A stretch of DNA of 64,000 bases, from NCBI GenBank assembly GCA_036787895.1, contig DAIQOK010000001.1:248001-312000 (forward strand). The letters run 5' to 3'. Origin of the DNA: UBA7662 sp036787895. GTDB taxonomy: Bacteria; Bacteroidota; Bacteroidia; UBA7662. The position numbers and the translations under genes are program-made. The notes under the pieces are model-generated. The model was not told where the DNA came from and did not search any database. It saw nothing but the letters and a program-made list of their open reading frames with translations. Shown piece by piece: positions 49,140-58,002 of the stretch (positions within the stretch are counted from its first letter, which is position 1; each line of letters starts with the position of its first letter).

Positions 49140-52100
49140 TCAAAATACCAATCGGGCTTGCATTTGACCGGTATGTATGATTTTGCTCCCCTCCGATTTT
49201 CGACCATGGTAGCTGAAGTTGAGTTGGAGCTGACTGGCAAGTTTTCTAAAAACAGTTACGTTCCACAGCTGATTGCTTCCGGGTTGCAGTCCTTGTAATA
49301 TTTCAAAAGCTGCAGGTGAATTGGCATCGCCTTCAAATTGGTTACTCACTTGTGAGAAGCTAAGCTGCACACTACTGCTACCGGCCAGGTTATAATTGAG
49401 CTCTGCACCTATGTCGTGAATATTAGCTCGCTCCGGTAAATAACCAGCCAATTCAGCCCCTGCTAGATTCTGTTTGTCCCGGTAGCTGTATGACAAGCTG
49501 GCTCGCAGCCTTGCGGTGGCGGTCCAGTTCAGCCGGGGTTGTAACTCCCATTGCGTTATGCGGTAGTTTCTTCTGAAAAAAAGATCGGCTTCCTGCCATC
49601 GTTCTCCCTGACTGATTTGGGCCTCGGCATTCAGGTCTTTGAGTAAATTCAACCTTACTTTTAACTGTCTATCGAGCTGTTGACGGGTTTCAAAACCTCC
49701 CGACAGCAGGTTTTTTTGAATACTGCGCTGATAGCCCAGATCAATGCCAAAATTGGGGTTGTTACGATTAAAAAAGACGGTATTTCGTAAACTGGCTGTA
49801 GTACTTACCAAACTGGTATCAAACAAATTTAAATCGAAAGGATTCAAAAAACGAAGTCCACTGTTGCCCTGGTTTTTTCTTTCCATAGCGATGGCACTTA
49901 AATTCGACCATCGCGCCCAAAAGCTGCTTTTATTCTTTAACAAGCGCACCGGATTCACATTCAAGGTCTGGTTAAAACGATTGCCAAAAGTGGGCACAAA
50001 GCTGTTACCGGGTAAAAATATCTTTATAAAATTAGCCTGATCGCTAAAAACAGCTTGTTCAAATTCATCTAATTCCTGTATGCCGTTGTTATTATAATCC
50101 TTCCAACTGTAATTACCCTGTCCGGGTGGAACCTCCAGAAAGGCAATTTCACGCCTAAGTTCCTGTCCCTGGCTGAAGGCATAAAAAGTTTGGGCAGTGA
50201 TGAAGTCTTTCCAGAACCTGCCGCTGTATTCCAATTGACCCAGGTAGTTATTCTCCCGCCCCGATTGTTGGTTTGGCGTACTGAACAGCTGTAAGTCACG
50301 ATAAGTAGCGGTTAATTTGAGCTGGTGATCTTCGAACTGATTAATGGCTGTGCTGAGCGTGTAATTGTGGCCGGTTTGGGTAGCTAATAAATCCTGTCCA
50401 AAAGGCAAAAAGTCGTGGCGATACTGGTATTTAAGTTGCCACTGATTAAGGCTTTTACGACTACTGCCTCCATACAAGTCGATGATATCGAAACGAAAAC
50501 TATTGGCTGAAAGACTATCTCCTACATTGACTTGTTGTCGGTTATTTTCCTGCTCCAACCGAAGCCCTGCTTCATATTTCCCCCAAAAGCGCTGATAAGC
50601 CAGTACGCTCCGCAGATAATCCCCGCCAAAATCAGTGGCCCTGCTGCGTAACCAATCTGTTGATCCTTCCACTTTATGGCCGTTTTGAAAGTGTCTGGCT
50701 TCTACTCTTTGGCGCAACCCTTGCTGTGTACCCGTCCGTAGTTCGCTTATGGCAAATCGCAGCATACTGCTGTCGCTAAGTCGAAGTCCGGCATATACCC
50801 CTCTCAGGTGCTCCTCTTGTTCACTATAGATGCGGTTGAGGTTCCAGTCACGGGCAAATTCCATGTTCCGGTAAGGTTGGATGGTCCGAAAGCGGGCATC
50901 GAGATATTCGTATTGCAGTCCTGCTTCTATAGCCGCCGAGGGGAAACGCGCCCAGGCGAAGGGTTGTTGATGATCTATTTTCACGGCTGCGGCATGTCCT
51001 TGTTGATTACTGTTATTGGTTGACGAAAATCGATTGGGATCCTGCGTACTTCTGGCCAGCTCAGCTGTATAACGGGTATAGCTTCCCAGCCTACCCTGCG
51101 CACCTAGGGTGGTCATGCTGCGTTTGTTGGGCGCGATGAGTCGCACCACGGGCGCATAACTGCCCTGATGTAAGGTGTCATTTCCATTGACCAGTGGTGC
51201 TACCCATTCATACACCCGACCATTGGCTGTTCCCTGGGCCTGGCGATAATCACCTCGCCCCTGACCAACCAGACTAAAACGCACCTCATAAATAGCGCTA
51301 TCTGGATGTGTAGAATACACATAAACCGGACTAAAACCCAAACTATCAATGCGCTTATAATTGATACGTTCCGCACTATAACCGGCAGCTATAGCGCCGG
51401 GATAAAAAGCATTGTTCACCGAATCGCCAATAGTGGCCAGGAAACGTTTCTGATCATCGTCGAGCTCCTGGAATAATGGCTGGTTGCTAGCGTCCTGCTC
51501 ATTGTAGCTGTTGAAACTAAAACGGTGGTTTTTCCGGTTAAAATTGAGGTTGTAGAACAATACCGACCTCACATAGGCCTGATTGGCATACTCAAACTCC
51601 ACGATAATACGACTTTGATTCGTTATCAGTCGATTGGGCGTAAAACTAAGATCGGCGGTATTGTAATCAATTACATAATCGTATTGTTCACCGCGTTGGA
51701 GGAGCACGCCATCGATATACACCCTTTCCGATCCAGCGAGCACCACAATAAAGCCGCTTCCCTCGTCACCTTGCAATCGGTAAGGTCCCTGGTTTCCTTC
51801 CCGACCTAAAAAAACGTTACGCCCGAATTGGCCACGAGCTGCCGAAAAATTAACACTTTGAGTTAGGGTATCATGCCGTTTTCGGTACAAAAGATTATCA
51901 CTTTTAACGCCTTTTACATTTTTGAAAGAGTTGAGAAAATAAGCCGGTGGTCGGTTGAGGTCGTAATCCCCAACAATCAGACTGTTGTCCGTATTTCTCA
52001 ATTGCACAAACACCCGATCGAAATCCTGCAACTGTTGCGTAAAACCCTCGGGTTGAAAAGGAAGATTATCATCAGTCACCGAGGCCAGTAACTCTAGCTC

Positions 52101-52616
52101 CGGCGTAATTTTACCACTTAACTGTAAGTTAAAGCCAGCATTTAATACTACATTCTGGTTATTTCCCATCGAAAGTGACCTGGAAATGCTTCCGTTTTTC
52201 TGTAAACTGCCTAATCCAAGCCAATCATCGGCTGTTTCTATTGATTTTTCAGGCCGGTAGGGATTTTGCCGGTTTTGTTCCAAGTTGCTGTTCAGTCCGG
52301 CATCTTTGTTGAATCTTGGCCGTAAAACATCCAAAGCAATTACCCGATAGCTAACTGTAATAGTATCTGAAATATTCTTAGTAAATACAACTAAACTTTT
52401 ATCATAATACACCAAATAGTCCACTTTTTCGCGAAATAGCCCATAGTCAGACTTCAATTGTATACTGCCGGGAAGTAAGGGTAAGCTATCTATTATCAGG
52501 CTATCTCCGCTTACAAAAGTGCGGAATTCGCGAAAATTACCAAGCTGCTGTGTCTGAGCCTTTGCTGTTAGCCCCAGTAGCACTACCCATAAACTGCCGT
52601 AAAGCAGGTATTTCAT
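49140..52616 (-). CDS. Large outer-membrane beta-barrel protein of unknown function
   Basis: 1158 residues with a signal peptide (MKYLLYGSLWVVLLGLTAKA). A small beta domain (about 25-115) is followed by a conserved section, SISRSLSMGNNQNVVLNAGFNLQLSGKITPELELLASVTDD and GFTQQLQDFDRVFVQLRNTD (each quoted in part), then RVYIDGVLLQRGEQYDYVIDY. The rest is alternating beta strands ending QMQARLVF, a typical C-terminal barrel signal with terminal Phe. It has no TonB box, plug or SprA-like length. It looks like a Bacteroidota-specific outer-membrane family, but I cannot name it. Its start overlaps the histidine kinase stop by 4 bp. Confidence 0.8.
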   Translation of the reverse strand: MKYLLYGSLWVVLLGLTAKAQTQQLGNFREFRTFVSGDSLIIDSLPLLPGSIQLKSDYGLFREKVDYLVYYDKSLVVFTKNISDTITVSYRVIALDVLRPRFNKDAGLNSNLEQNRQNPYRPEKSIETADDWLGLGSLQKNGSISRSLSMGNNQNVVLNAGFNLQLSGKITPELELLASVTDDNLPFQPEGFTQQLQDFDRVFVQLRNTDNSLIVGDYDLNRPPAYFLNSFKNVKGVKSDNLLYRKRHDTLTQSVNFSAARGQFGRNVFLGREGNQGPYRLQGDEGSGFIVVLAGSERVYIDGVLLQRGEQYDYVIDYNTADLSFTPNRLITNQSRIIVEFEYANQAYVRSVLFYNLNFNRKNHRFSFNSYNEQDASNQPLFQELDDDQKRFLATIGDSVNNAFYPGAIAAGYSAERINYKRIDSLGFSPVYVYSTHPDSAIYEVRFSLVGQGRGDYRQAQGTANGRVYEWVAPLVNGNDTLHQGSYAPVVRLIAPNKRSMTTLGAQGRLGSYTRYTAELARSTQDPNRFSSTNNSNQQGHAAAVKIDHQQPFAWARFPSAAIEAGLQYEYLDARFRTIQPYRNMEFARDWNLNRIYSEQEEHLRGVYAGLRLSDSSMLRFAISELRTGTQQGLRQRVEARHFQNGHKVEGSTDWLRSRATDFGGDYLRSVLAYQRFWGKYEAGLRLEQENNRQQVNVGDSLSANSFRFDIIDLYGGSSRKSLNQWQLKYQYRHDFLPFGQDLLATQTGHNYTLSTAINQFEDHQLKLTATYRDLQLFSTPNQQSGRENNYLGQLEYSGRFWKDFITAQTFYAFSQGQELRREIAFLEVPPGQGNYSWKDYNNNGIQELDEFEQAVFSDQANFIKIFLPGNSFVPTFGNRFNQTLNVNPVRLLKNKSSFWARWSNLSAIAMERKNQGNSGLRFLNPFDLNLFDTSLVSTTASLRNTVFFNRNNPNFGIDLGYQRSIQKNLLSGGFETRQQLDRQLKVRLNLLKDLNAEAQISQGERWQEADLFFRRNYRITQWELQPRLNWTATARLRASLSYSYRDKQNLAGAELAGYLPERANIHDIGAELNYNLAGSSSVQLSFSQVSNQFEGDANSPAAFEILQGLQPGSNQLWNVTVFRKLASQLQLNFSYHGRKSEGSKIIHTGQMQARLVF

Positions 52617-55600
52617 GTGCTGAGCTGGTGTATTTTAAAGCGCACATAAAAGCGTGTACCCTGATTGGCAGCAGTTTCGAAGCCGATTTCAGCATCGTTT
52701 TGTTCGACTATTTTTTTGACAATAGCCAGTCCTAGTCCCATACCCGATGATTTTGTAGTGAAATTCGGTTGGAAAATTTTCTGCTGGTCTTCGGCGGCAA
52801 TTCCACTCCCGTTATCCAGCACATCAACGGTATAATGCGTACTATCCTTGTACAAACGGATGATTATTTCAGCGGTTTTATCCTCATCGACCGCTTGAAT
52901 ACCATTTTTCACCAAATTCTGAAATATACGCTGAATCTGCTGTGCATCACCATAAACCATACAGCTTGTATCTCCGCTCCGATTATCAAGCTGAATGTGG
53001 GCCTGGCTATTGTATAAGCCGGCAACCTGTTCCAAATTAGCCAATAGGTCAAAGGCTGCTTTTTCGCCAACAGTCACCTGAGCAAAAGAGCTGAATTCGG
53101 AGGCCACAGCTGCCAGCACATCAATCTGCTCCAGGACCAATCCCGATTCTTTAACATAATGCTGCTCGAAACGCTCGCGGTTTTCGGTCCAATCACGGCG
53201 TAATCGCTGCAATTTCAGCTTCATCGGTGTGAGTGGGTTACGAATTTCGTGGGCAATTTGCCTGGCCATCTCTCGCCAGGCCGATTCACGCTCCGAACGG
53301 GCGAGTAATTGTGCATTATCGTCGAGTTGTTGTAGCATTTGGTTGTAGGAACTGATCATGGCTCCAATTTCATCTTGCCGTTTCCAGTCGGGCATACGTG
53401 TTTGTTCACCTTCTTTGGTCCTTCTGATAACCTGTGTTAACAAGCGCAAAGGAGAAGTTATACGTTCCGATAACCACAAGGTAAATACACCGGCAAAGAG
53501 GAGAATGATAAAATATAAACTGACCAAATTGCCTAAAAAGGCATTCAAATCATCGCGTAACTCCTGCTCAGCTGAAAATGCAGGCATATTTAACAAGCCT
53601 ACCACTTCGTTGTTTTTATCACGCAAAGGCACATAGGCGGATATGAAACTGAATCCACCTATTTTTTCTTCTTGAATATGAACCGTTTTACGTTCACTGC
53701 CAATCGCCTGATAAGCTTGAGGATCCATTAATTCGCTCACCAATTGACGCTCAAACAGCTTGGTTTGAGAACTATACATCAATCGGCCATGCAAATCAAA
53801 AATACTGAAGTCGGTAGCAAAGGTGGATGCTGCCTGGCTAAAAGCCAATCTTTTGCCATCGCTAATGTCAGAGCCCGGCTGCAAATCCCGCATAATCAAC
53901 TCCACCGCCTGAGCAACATCCTGCAAGCGATTAGCAACCAATTCAACTTTATTACTGCGGTTTTTGACAATCGTATAGGTTATGGTGATATAGCCAATAA
54001 CCATCATAATTACTACGACCGATCCGAGCAGGGCAATTTCAATACGATTCCTGTAGGACAAACGAAAACTATCAGCAGGACGTAAAAAGAATCGGAATAA
54101 TCGGTTGATACTAAACAGAAAGACAACACAAAAGAGGTATAATGCTGCAGATACCGAAAAGAACTCAAAAAAACCACCGGCAGTAAAGCTAACTACTATG
54201 GTATTTAAACTATCGGGCCGATAGATGAAATGCCAAAAGTCTTCAGATGTAATCAAATTAAACTCGCCAGAATTGGCTTGCCAGCGCTCGTCGATGAGGG
54301 TGTATGGAAACTTTCCGCCTTGTTGTATTAACCGGTTATTCTCATAAAAAGCAAAAGAGCGCGTCCCTAATTGAGGCAATTCTCCACCATCACCAGCCAA
54401 AAGCAGGGACGGGAAAGGACTTTCGGCTTTAATAGACTTTTGAAGTAAGCGTACGACGAGCGTATCGACATGGGATACATCAGACACAAAAGGAATACGA
54501 ATGCTGTAGCCCAACCTGGCATTTACCCGAAATTGTTTGATCAAGCCAAATCGATTGAGCTGCAATTGTTCTTCCAACTCCTGACTCAGATTGCTTCGAG
54601 TTTCTTCGGCTCCCCGAAGGTATTGGAGATCATACAAACTGTATCGGTCGAGATAACCTTGCAGGTATTGATAAATAATACGGTTACGAAAATTAGCATC
54701 AGGCTCTACTTGCTTTTGTGCAAAGGATTTAATGAGCTCATCTTGTTGCAAAACCGGAATAAGGTCAAGCAACATATACACTGCCACCCTATCGTCGGGT
54801 GCATATATTTTACGAGCAAGCGTTCGTGCTTTTTCGGTCTGCTTCCGCAACAGTGCCTCGCTAATCTGAAATCCGACAAACGTACACCACGACAAAAGCA
54901 ATATTTGGTAGAGTCTAGCCCCGTGCAACCACTTACTGCGATAAACAAACAAAAGCCCAAGTAAAATTCCCCACAGGTAGCCATACTGCTTCAGCCATAC
55001 AATCTCACCTGTAAAGCTGAACATGAAGCTAATGAGCGCTATAGTGCCGACATACAGTGCTAATAAACGCATGGTCGACATTTGAGAAAGTATATACTTA
55101 GACAAAAAGTAATAGGTGGCAACGTTTACACAGATGAAAAGGATGTACAGCAATACCGCCAGGTAGGTGTAAATATTAAAATCAAAAAACTGATCGAGGC
55201 CGATGGGTATGTCGCTACTAAACACCAAATCGCGGCAAATCAACAGGCTAACCATAAAAAAGAGCACTGTCAATACTAAAAACAACAATTGCACCGGCCA
55301 GTATTTCAATTTGGGTTGCAGTGCTACAAATACTTTATCGTATACTTCTCTGTAACGAAACAGATAAGCAATAACCATAAGAATAACACCGAGATGGAGT
55401 ACCAAATCACCAAGTGATGGCAAGAGCCAGTGTGAGGCAAATATTTGTGGATCAAAAAGCTCAACAGCCTGTAGGCCGGTTTTATCTCTAAACCGGAACA
55501 ACAAAAACCGGATAATTCCCAAGACAAGTACAAATTCCAGTAATCCGCGATATGGCCGTTTTCGTACCTGTTCTTCTTCTATTTTTATAAAAAAAAGCAG

Positions 55601-56341
55601 GATAGCAATCAATATGGCTACTAAAAATGCGATCCCGCTGTCATATTCATGGCTGGCCAGCAAAAGTGTTCGTTGTCCGTTATTCAAAGCAATTGTGAAC
55701 AAAACACTACCATCAGGCGCTTTCACCTGTTGGCCATTTCTTTCCGCACCCAACATCCTGATATCGCTGATGCCATCAAAATGTAAGCTAAAATCGTTGC
55801 GCAGGTATTTATTTTCGATGGCATACCTATCACGTATGGGCATTAGGTAACGTGCATCAATACTGTCGTTTAGCCGGACATACTTCGTATAAAAAACACC
55901 ATTATTCAATTCAGCCAAACCACTTTTCGCCGGAAGACCGTTCAACTCAGCCTGACCAATTCTATTGTTGTTCCAGAAGATGATGGTTTTGTTTTTAATC
56001 AACATCCAATAGCCCGGCAGTGGATGCTCCCGACTGTAGTTGAACTGGGCGCTGAAATCAACTGGTGATAAGCCAGCTTGGTTATACGCTTCAAGCCAGG
56101 TTATATAAGTAGCCTCGCCATCTTTCAAATAGCGTTCGAAACGATTGGCAGCGTCATTTAAATAAGCGCTACTTTGTTGTTTGAGCGTAAGTTGTGAAAA
56201 TATTCCCCAACTCAGCGCCGAGAGAAAAAGCACCCACAAGCCATACTCGATATGTTTTCGCTGAATCAAAGTCAGTAGTATAAACCCTTCAACAAATAAT
56301 TTCGAACGTAATCCGCTATACCTTCTTCGAGACTGTGCCAA
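52613..56341 (-). CDS. NtrY-like multi-pass sensor histidine kinase
   Basis: A very long kinase, up to 1242 residues. An N-terminal membrane segment and periplasmic sensor domain come first, followed by about seven membrane helices (about 225-480), then a second extracytoplasmic domain, another membrane pair flanking a further sensor region, and HAMP (SPLRLLTQVIRRTKEG). HisKA is EMARQIAHEIRNPLTPMKLK (His near 1031). The ATPase motifs are FQNLVKNGIQAVDED, DNGSGIAAEDQQ, and GMGLGLAIVKKIVEQN. The 5' end is uncertain: ATG 56341 lies 70 bp inside hldD, and a TTG at 56269 follows the hldD stop by 2 nt. No response regulator is adjacent; the outer-membrane protein is coupled downstream. Confidence 0.9.
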   Translation of the reverse strand: MAQSRRRYSGLRSKLFVEGFILLTLIQRKHIEYGLWVLFLSALSWGIFSQLTLKQQSSAYLNDAANRFERYLKDGEATYITWLEAYNQAGLSPVDFSAQFNYSREHPLPGYWMLIKNKTIIFWNNNRIGQAELNGLPAKSGLAELNNGVFYTKYVRLNDSIDARYLMPIRDRYAIENKYLRNDFSLHFDGISDIRMLGAERNGQQVKAPDGSVLFTIALNNGQRTLLLASHEYDSGIAFLVAILIAILLFFIKIEEEQVRKRPYRGLLEFVLVLGIIRFLLFRFRDKTGLQAVELFDPQIFASHWLLPSLGDLVLHLGVILMVIAYLFRYREVYDKVFVALQPKLKYWPVQLLFLVLTVLFFMVSLLICRDLVFSSDIPIGLDQFFDFNIYTYLAVLLYILFICVNVATYYFLSKYILSQMSTMRLLALYVGTIALISFMFSFTGEIVWLKQYGYLWGILLGLLFVYRSKWLHGARLYQILLLSWCTFVGFQISEALLRKQTEKARTLARKIYAPDDRVAVYMLLDLIPVLQQDELIKSFAQKQVEPDANFRNRIIYQYLQGYLDRYSLYDLQYLRGAEETRSNLSQELEEQLQLNRFGLIKQFRVNARLGYSIRIPFVSDVSHVDTLVVRLLQKSIKAESPFPSLLLAGDGGELPQLGTRSFAFYENNRLIQQGGKFPYTLIDERWQANSGEFNLITSEDFWHFIYRPDSLNTIVVSFTAGGFFEFFSVSAALYLFCVVFLFSINRLFRFFLRPADSFRLSYRNRIEIALLGSVVVIMMVIGYITITYTIVKNRSNKVELVANRLQDVAQAVELIMRDLQPGSDISDGKRLAFSQAASTFATDFSIFDLHGRLMYSSQTKLFERQLVSELMDPQAYQAIGSERKTVHIQEEKIGGFSFISAYVPLRDKNNEVVGLLNMPAFSAEQELRDDLNAFLGNLVSLYFIILLFAGVFTLWLSERITSPLRLLTQVIRRTKEGEQTRMPDWKRQDEIGAMISSYNQMLQQLDDNAQLLARSERESAWREMARQIAHEIRNPLTPMKLKLQRLRRDWTENRERFEQHYVKESGLVLEQIDVLAAVASEFSSFAQVTVGEKAAFDLLANLEQVAGLYNSQAHIQLDNRSGDTSCMVYGDAQQIQRIFQNLVKNGIQAVDEDKTAEIIIRLYKDSTHYTVDVLDNGSGIAAEDQQKIFQPNFTTKSSGMGLGLAIVKKIVEQNDAEIGFETAANQGTRFYVRFKIHQLST

Positions 56342-57237
56342 CGGCCATCATAACCGGCAGCCTTCAATTTCGCCATACGCGCTTCGGTAAAATACTGGTA
56401 TTTATCGCGTATGTCGGCTGGTGTATCTACAAAACGAATGTCCTCATCGACTTCCATATTTTTGAATACCTCCCGGCTCAAATCTAAAAATGTTCGCGCC
56501 CTACCACTACCCAGATTAAACAGCCCGCTCACTTTACGGTGGGTCATGAGCCATAGACAAACGGCCACCACATCTTTCACATACACAAAATCACGTAACT
56601 GTTCGCCATCCCGGAAGTCGGGTCGATGAGAGCGAAACAATTGCATATAACCTTGATTTTCTATTTGTTTGTAACTGTGGTAAACAACCGATGCCATGCG
56701 GCCTTTGTGGTATTCATTTGGCCCGTAAACATTAAAAAACTTGAGTCCAACCCATTGAAACGGCTTTTTGTCTTGTGCCAGCGCCCAGCGATCAAAAGCG
56801 TGTTTAGAATCGCCATAGGGATTTAGTGGCTGAAGTTGCGCTAATAACCTGATATCATCATCAAAGCCGAAAGCCCCATCGCCGTAGGTGGCAGCTGAAG
56901 ATGCGTAAGTGAGGGGTAAGCCGTAGGTAACACACTTTTCCCAAAGCATCTTGCTATATTCCAGATTCAAGCGGGTATGTATGCTGATATCAAATTCAGT
57001 CGTATCGGTTCTGGCTCCAAGATGAAAAACATATTGAATAGCAGCCTGTTCCCGATCTATCCAATTACCGAGTTCCTCCCTATCTACCAATGCACTAAAC
57101 TTTTTGTTTCGGTAATTGGCGATCTTCTCCGGCCGGCTGAAATCATCCACCAGCACCAGGTCGTAATAGCCAGCTTCATTCAGGGCAGCAACCAAACAGC
57201 TGCCGATAAATCCGGCTGCACCGGTAATTACAATCAT
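56272..57237 (-). CDS. hldD: ADP-L-glycero-D-manno-heptose 6-epimerase
   Basis: Makes the heptose donor for the lipopolysaccharide core. Extended SDR fold: VITGAAGFIGSCLVAALNE (NADP site), the conserved VDDFSRPEKIANYRNKKF region, HLGARTDTTEFD, and the catalytic YGDSKHAFD (YxxxK). KFFNVYGPNEYHKGRMASV and LRDFVYVKDVV are also diagnostic of HldD over generic epimerases. Length 321 is normal. A possible -7 element (TAATATTG, minus strand, 57256-57263) lies 19 nt upstream. Its 3' end abuts or overlaps the large kinase gene. Confidence 0.94.
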   Translation of the reverse strand: MIVITGAAGFIGSCLVAALNEAGYYDLVLVDDFSRPEKIANYRNKKFSALVDREELGNWIDREQAAIQYVFHLGARTDTTEFDISIHTRLNLEYSKMLWEKCVTYGLPLTYASSAATYGDGAFGFDDDIRLLAQLQPLNPYGDSKHAFDRWALAQDKKPFQWVGLKFFNVYGPNEYHKGRMASVVYHSYKQIENQGYMQLFRSHRPDFRDGEQLRDFVYVKDVVAVCLWLMTHRKVSGLFNLGSGRARTFLDLSREVFKNMEVDEDIRFVDTPADIRDKYQYFTEARMAKLKAAGYDGRWHSLEEGIADYVRNYLLKGLYY

Positions 57238-57390
57238 AAGATGAGCTTAAAAGGTCAATATTAGGAATTTTCAAGCTTAAAACGGTGTAAACGCAACAAT
57301 TTGCCCGCAGGGTATGACAGTAGAAGTTTTGCAAATACTTCATGATTACAACTTGCAATTGATTTAAGTACCGCCTATTTTACAAGTCAT

Positions 57391-58002
57391 ATGAAGCCTA
57401 TACGTATACTTGTTTTGTTCGCCCATCCCCGCTTTGAGGATTCACTAACCCACCAGGCCTTGTTTGCTGCCTACCAAGGGATAGCCGGAATTCAAATTCG
57501 TGATTTGTATGAATTATACCCCGATTTTAACATTGATGTGGCTACCGAAAAAGCGGCTTTGGCGGAGAACGACCTGATCATCTGGCAGCATCCCCTGTAT
57601 TGGTACAGTTGTCCGCCTTTACTTAAGCAGTGGATAGATATGGTGCTCGAATTCGGTTGGGCATACGGTCCCGGCGGAAATGCGTTGGAGGGAAAATATT
57701 TTTTACAATTGGTGAGTAGTGGTGGCAGCCGTGCCGTATACAGCAGCGAAGGCCGCAACCGATTTACGCTTCCTACCTTTTTAAGTCCCTTCAACCAAAC
57801 AGTACATCTCTGCAAAGCACATTATCTGCCTCCTTTTGCAGTCCAGGGCACCCACAGGCTGACCGGATTAGAGCGGCAAAACTATGCTGAAAAATTTCGC
57901 CTGGCACTTATGGCACTCCAGCAAGCTGTGCCGCTGGAAGAACTGAAAAAATTTGACTTAATGAACGACTGGGTGGATTTACAATTAAAAACACAAGCAT
58001 GA
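57391..58002 (+). CDS. kefF: KefF/KefG-like flavin NAD(P)H:quinone reductase
   Basis: Flavodoxin-like ancillary subunit that activates Kef potassium-efflux antiporters. The 203-residue protein opens RILVLFAHPRFEDSLTHQAL and has LYELYPDFNIDV, IIWQHPLYWYSCPPLLKQWID, WAYGPGGNALEGKYF, and VQGTHRLTGLE, all KefF/KefG hallmarks. Its stop overlaps the kefC-like start by 4 bp, the arrangement of E. coli kefFC. F or G cannot be separated from sequence alone, so the symbol is provisional. Confidence 0.88.
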   Translation: MKPIRILVLFAHPRFEDSLTHQALFAAYQGIAGIQIRDLYELYPDFNIDVATEKAALAENDLIIWQHPLYWYSCPPLLKQWIDMVLEFGWAYGPGGNALEGKYFLQLVSSGGSRAVYSSEGRNRFTLPTFLSPFNQTVHLCKAHYLPPFAVQGTHRLTGLERQNYAEKFRLALMALQQAVPLEELKKFDLMNDWVDLQLKTQA

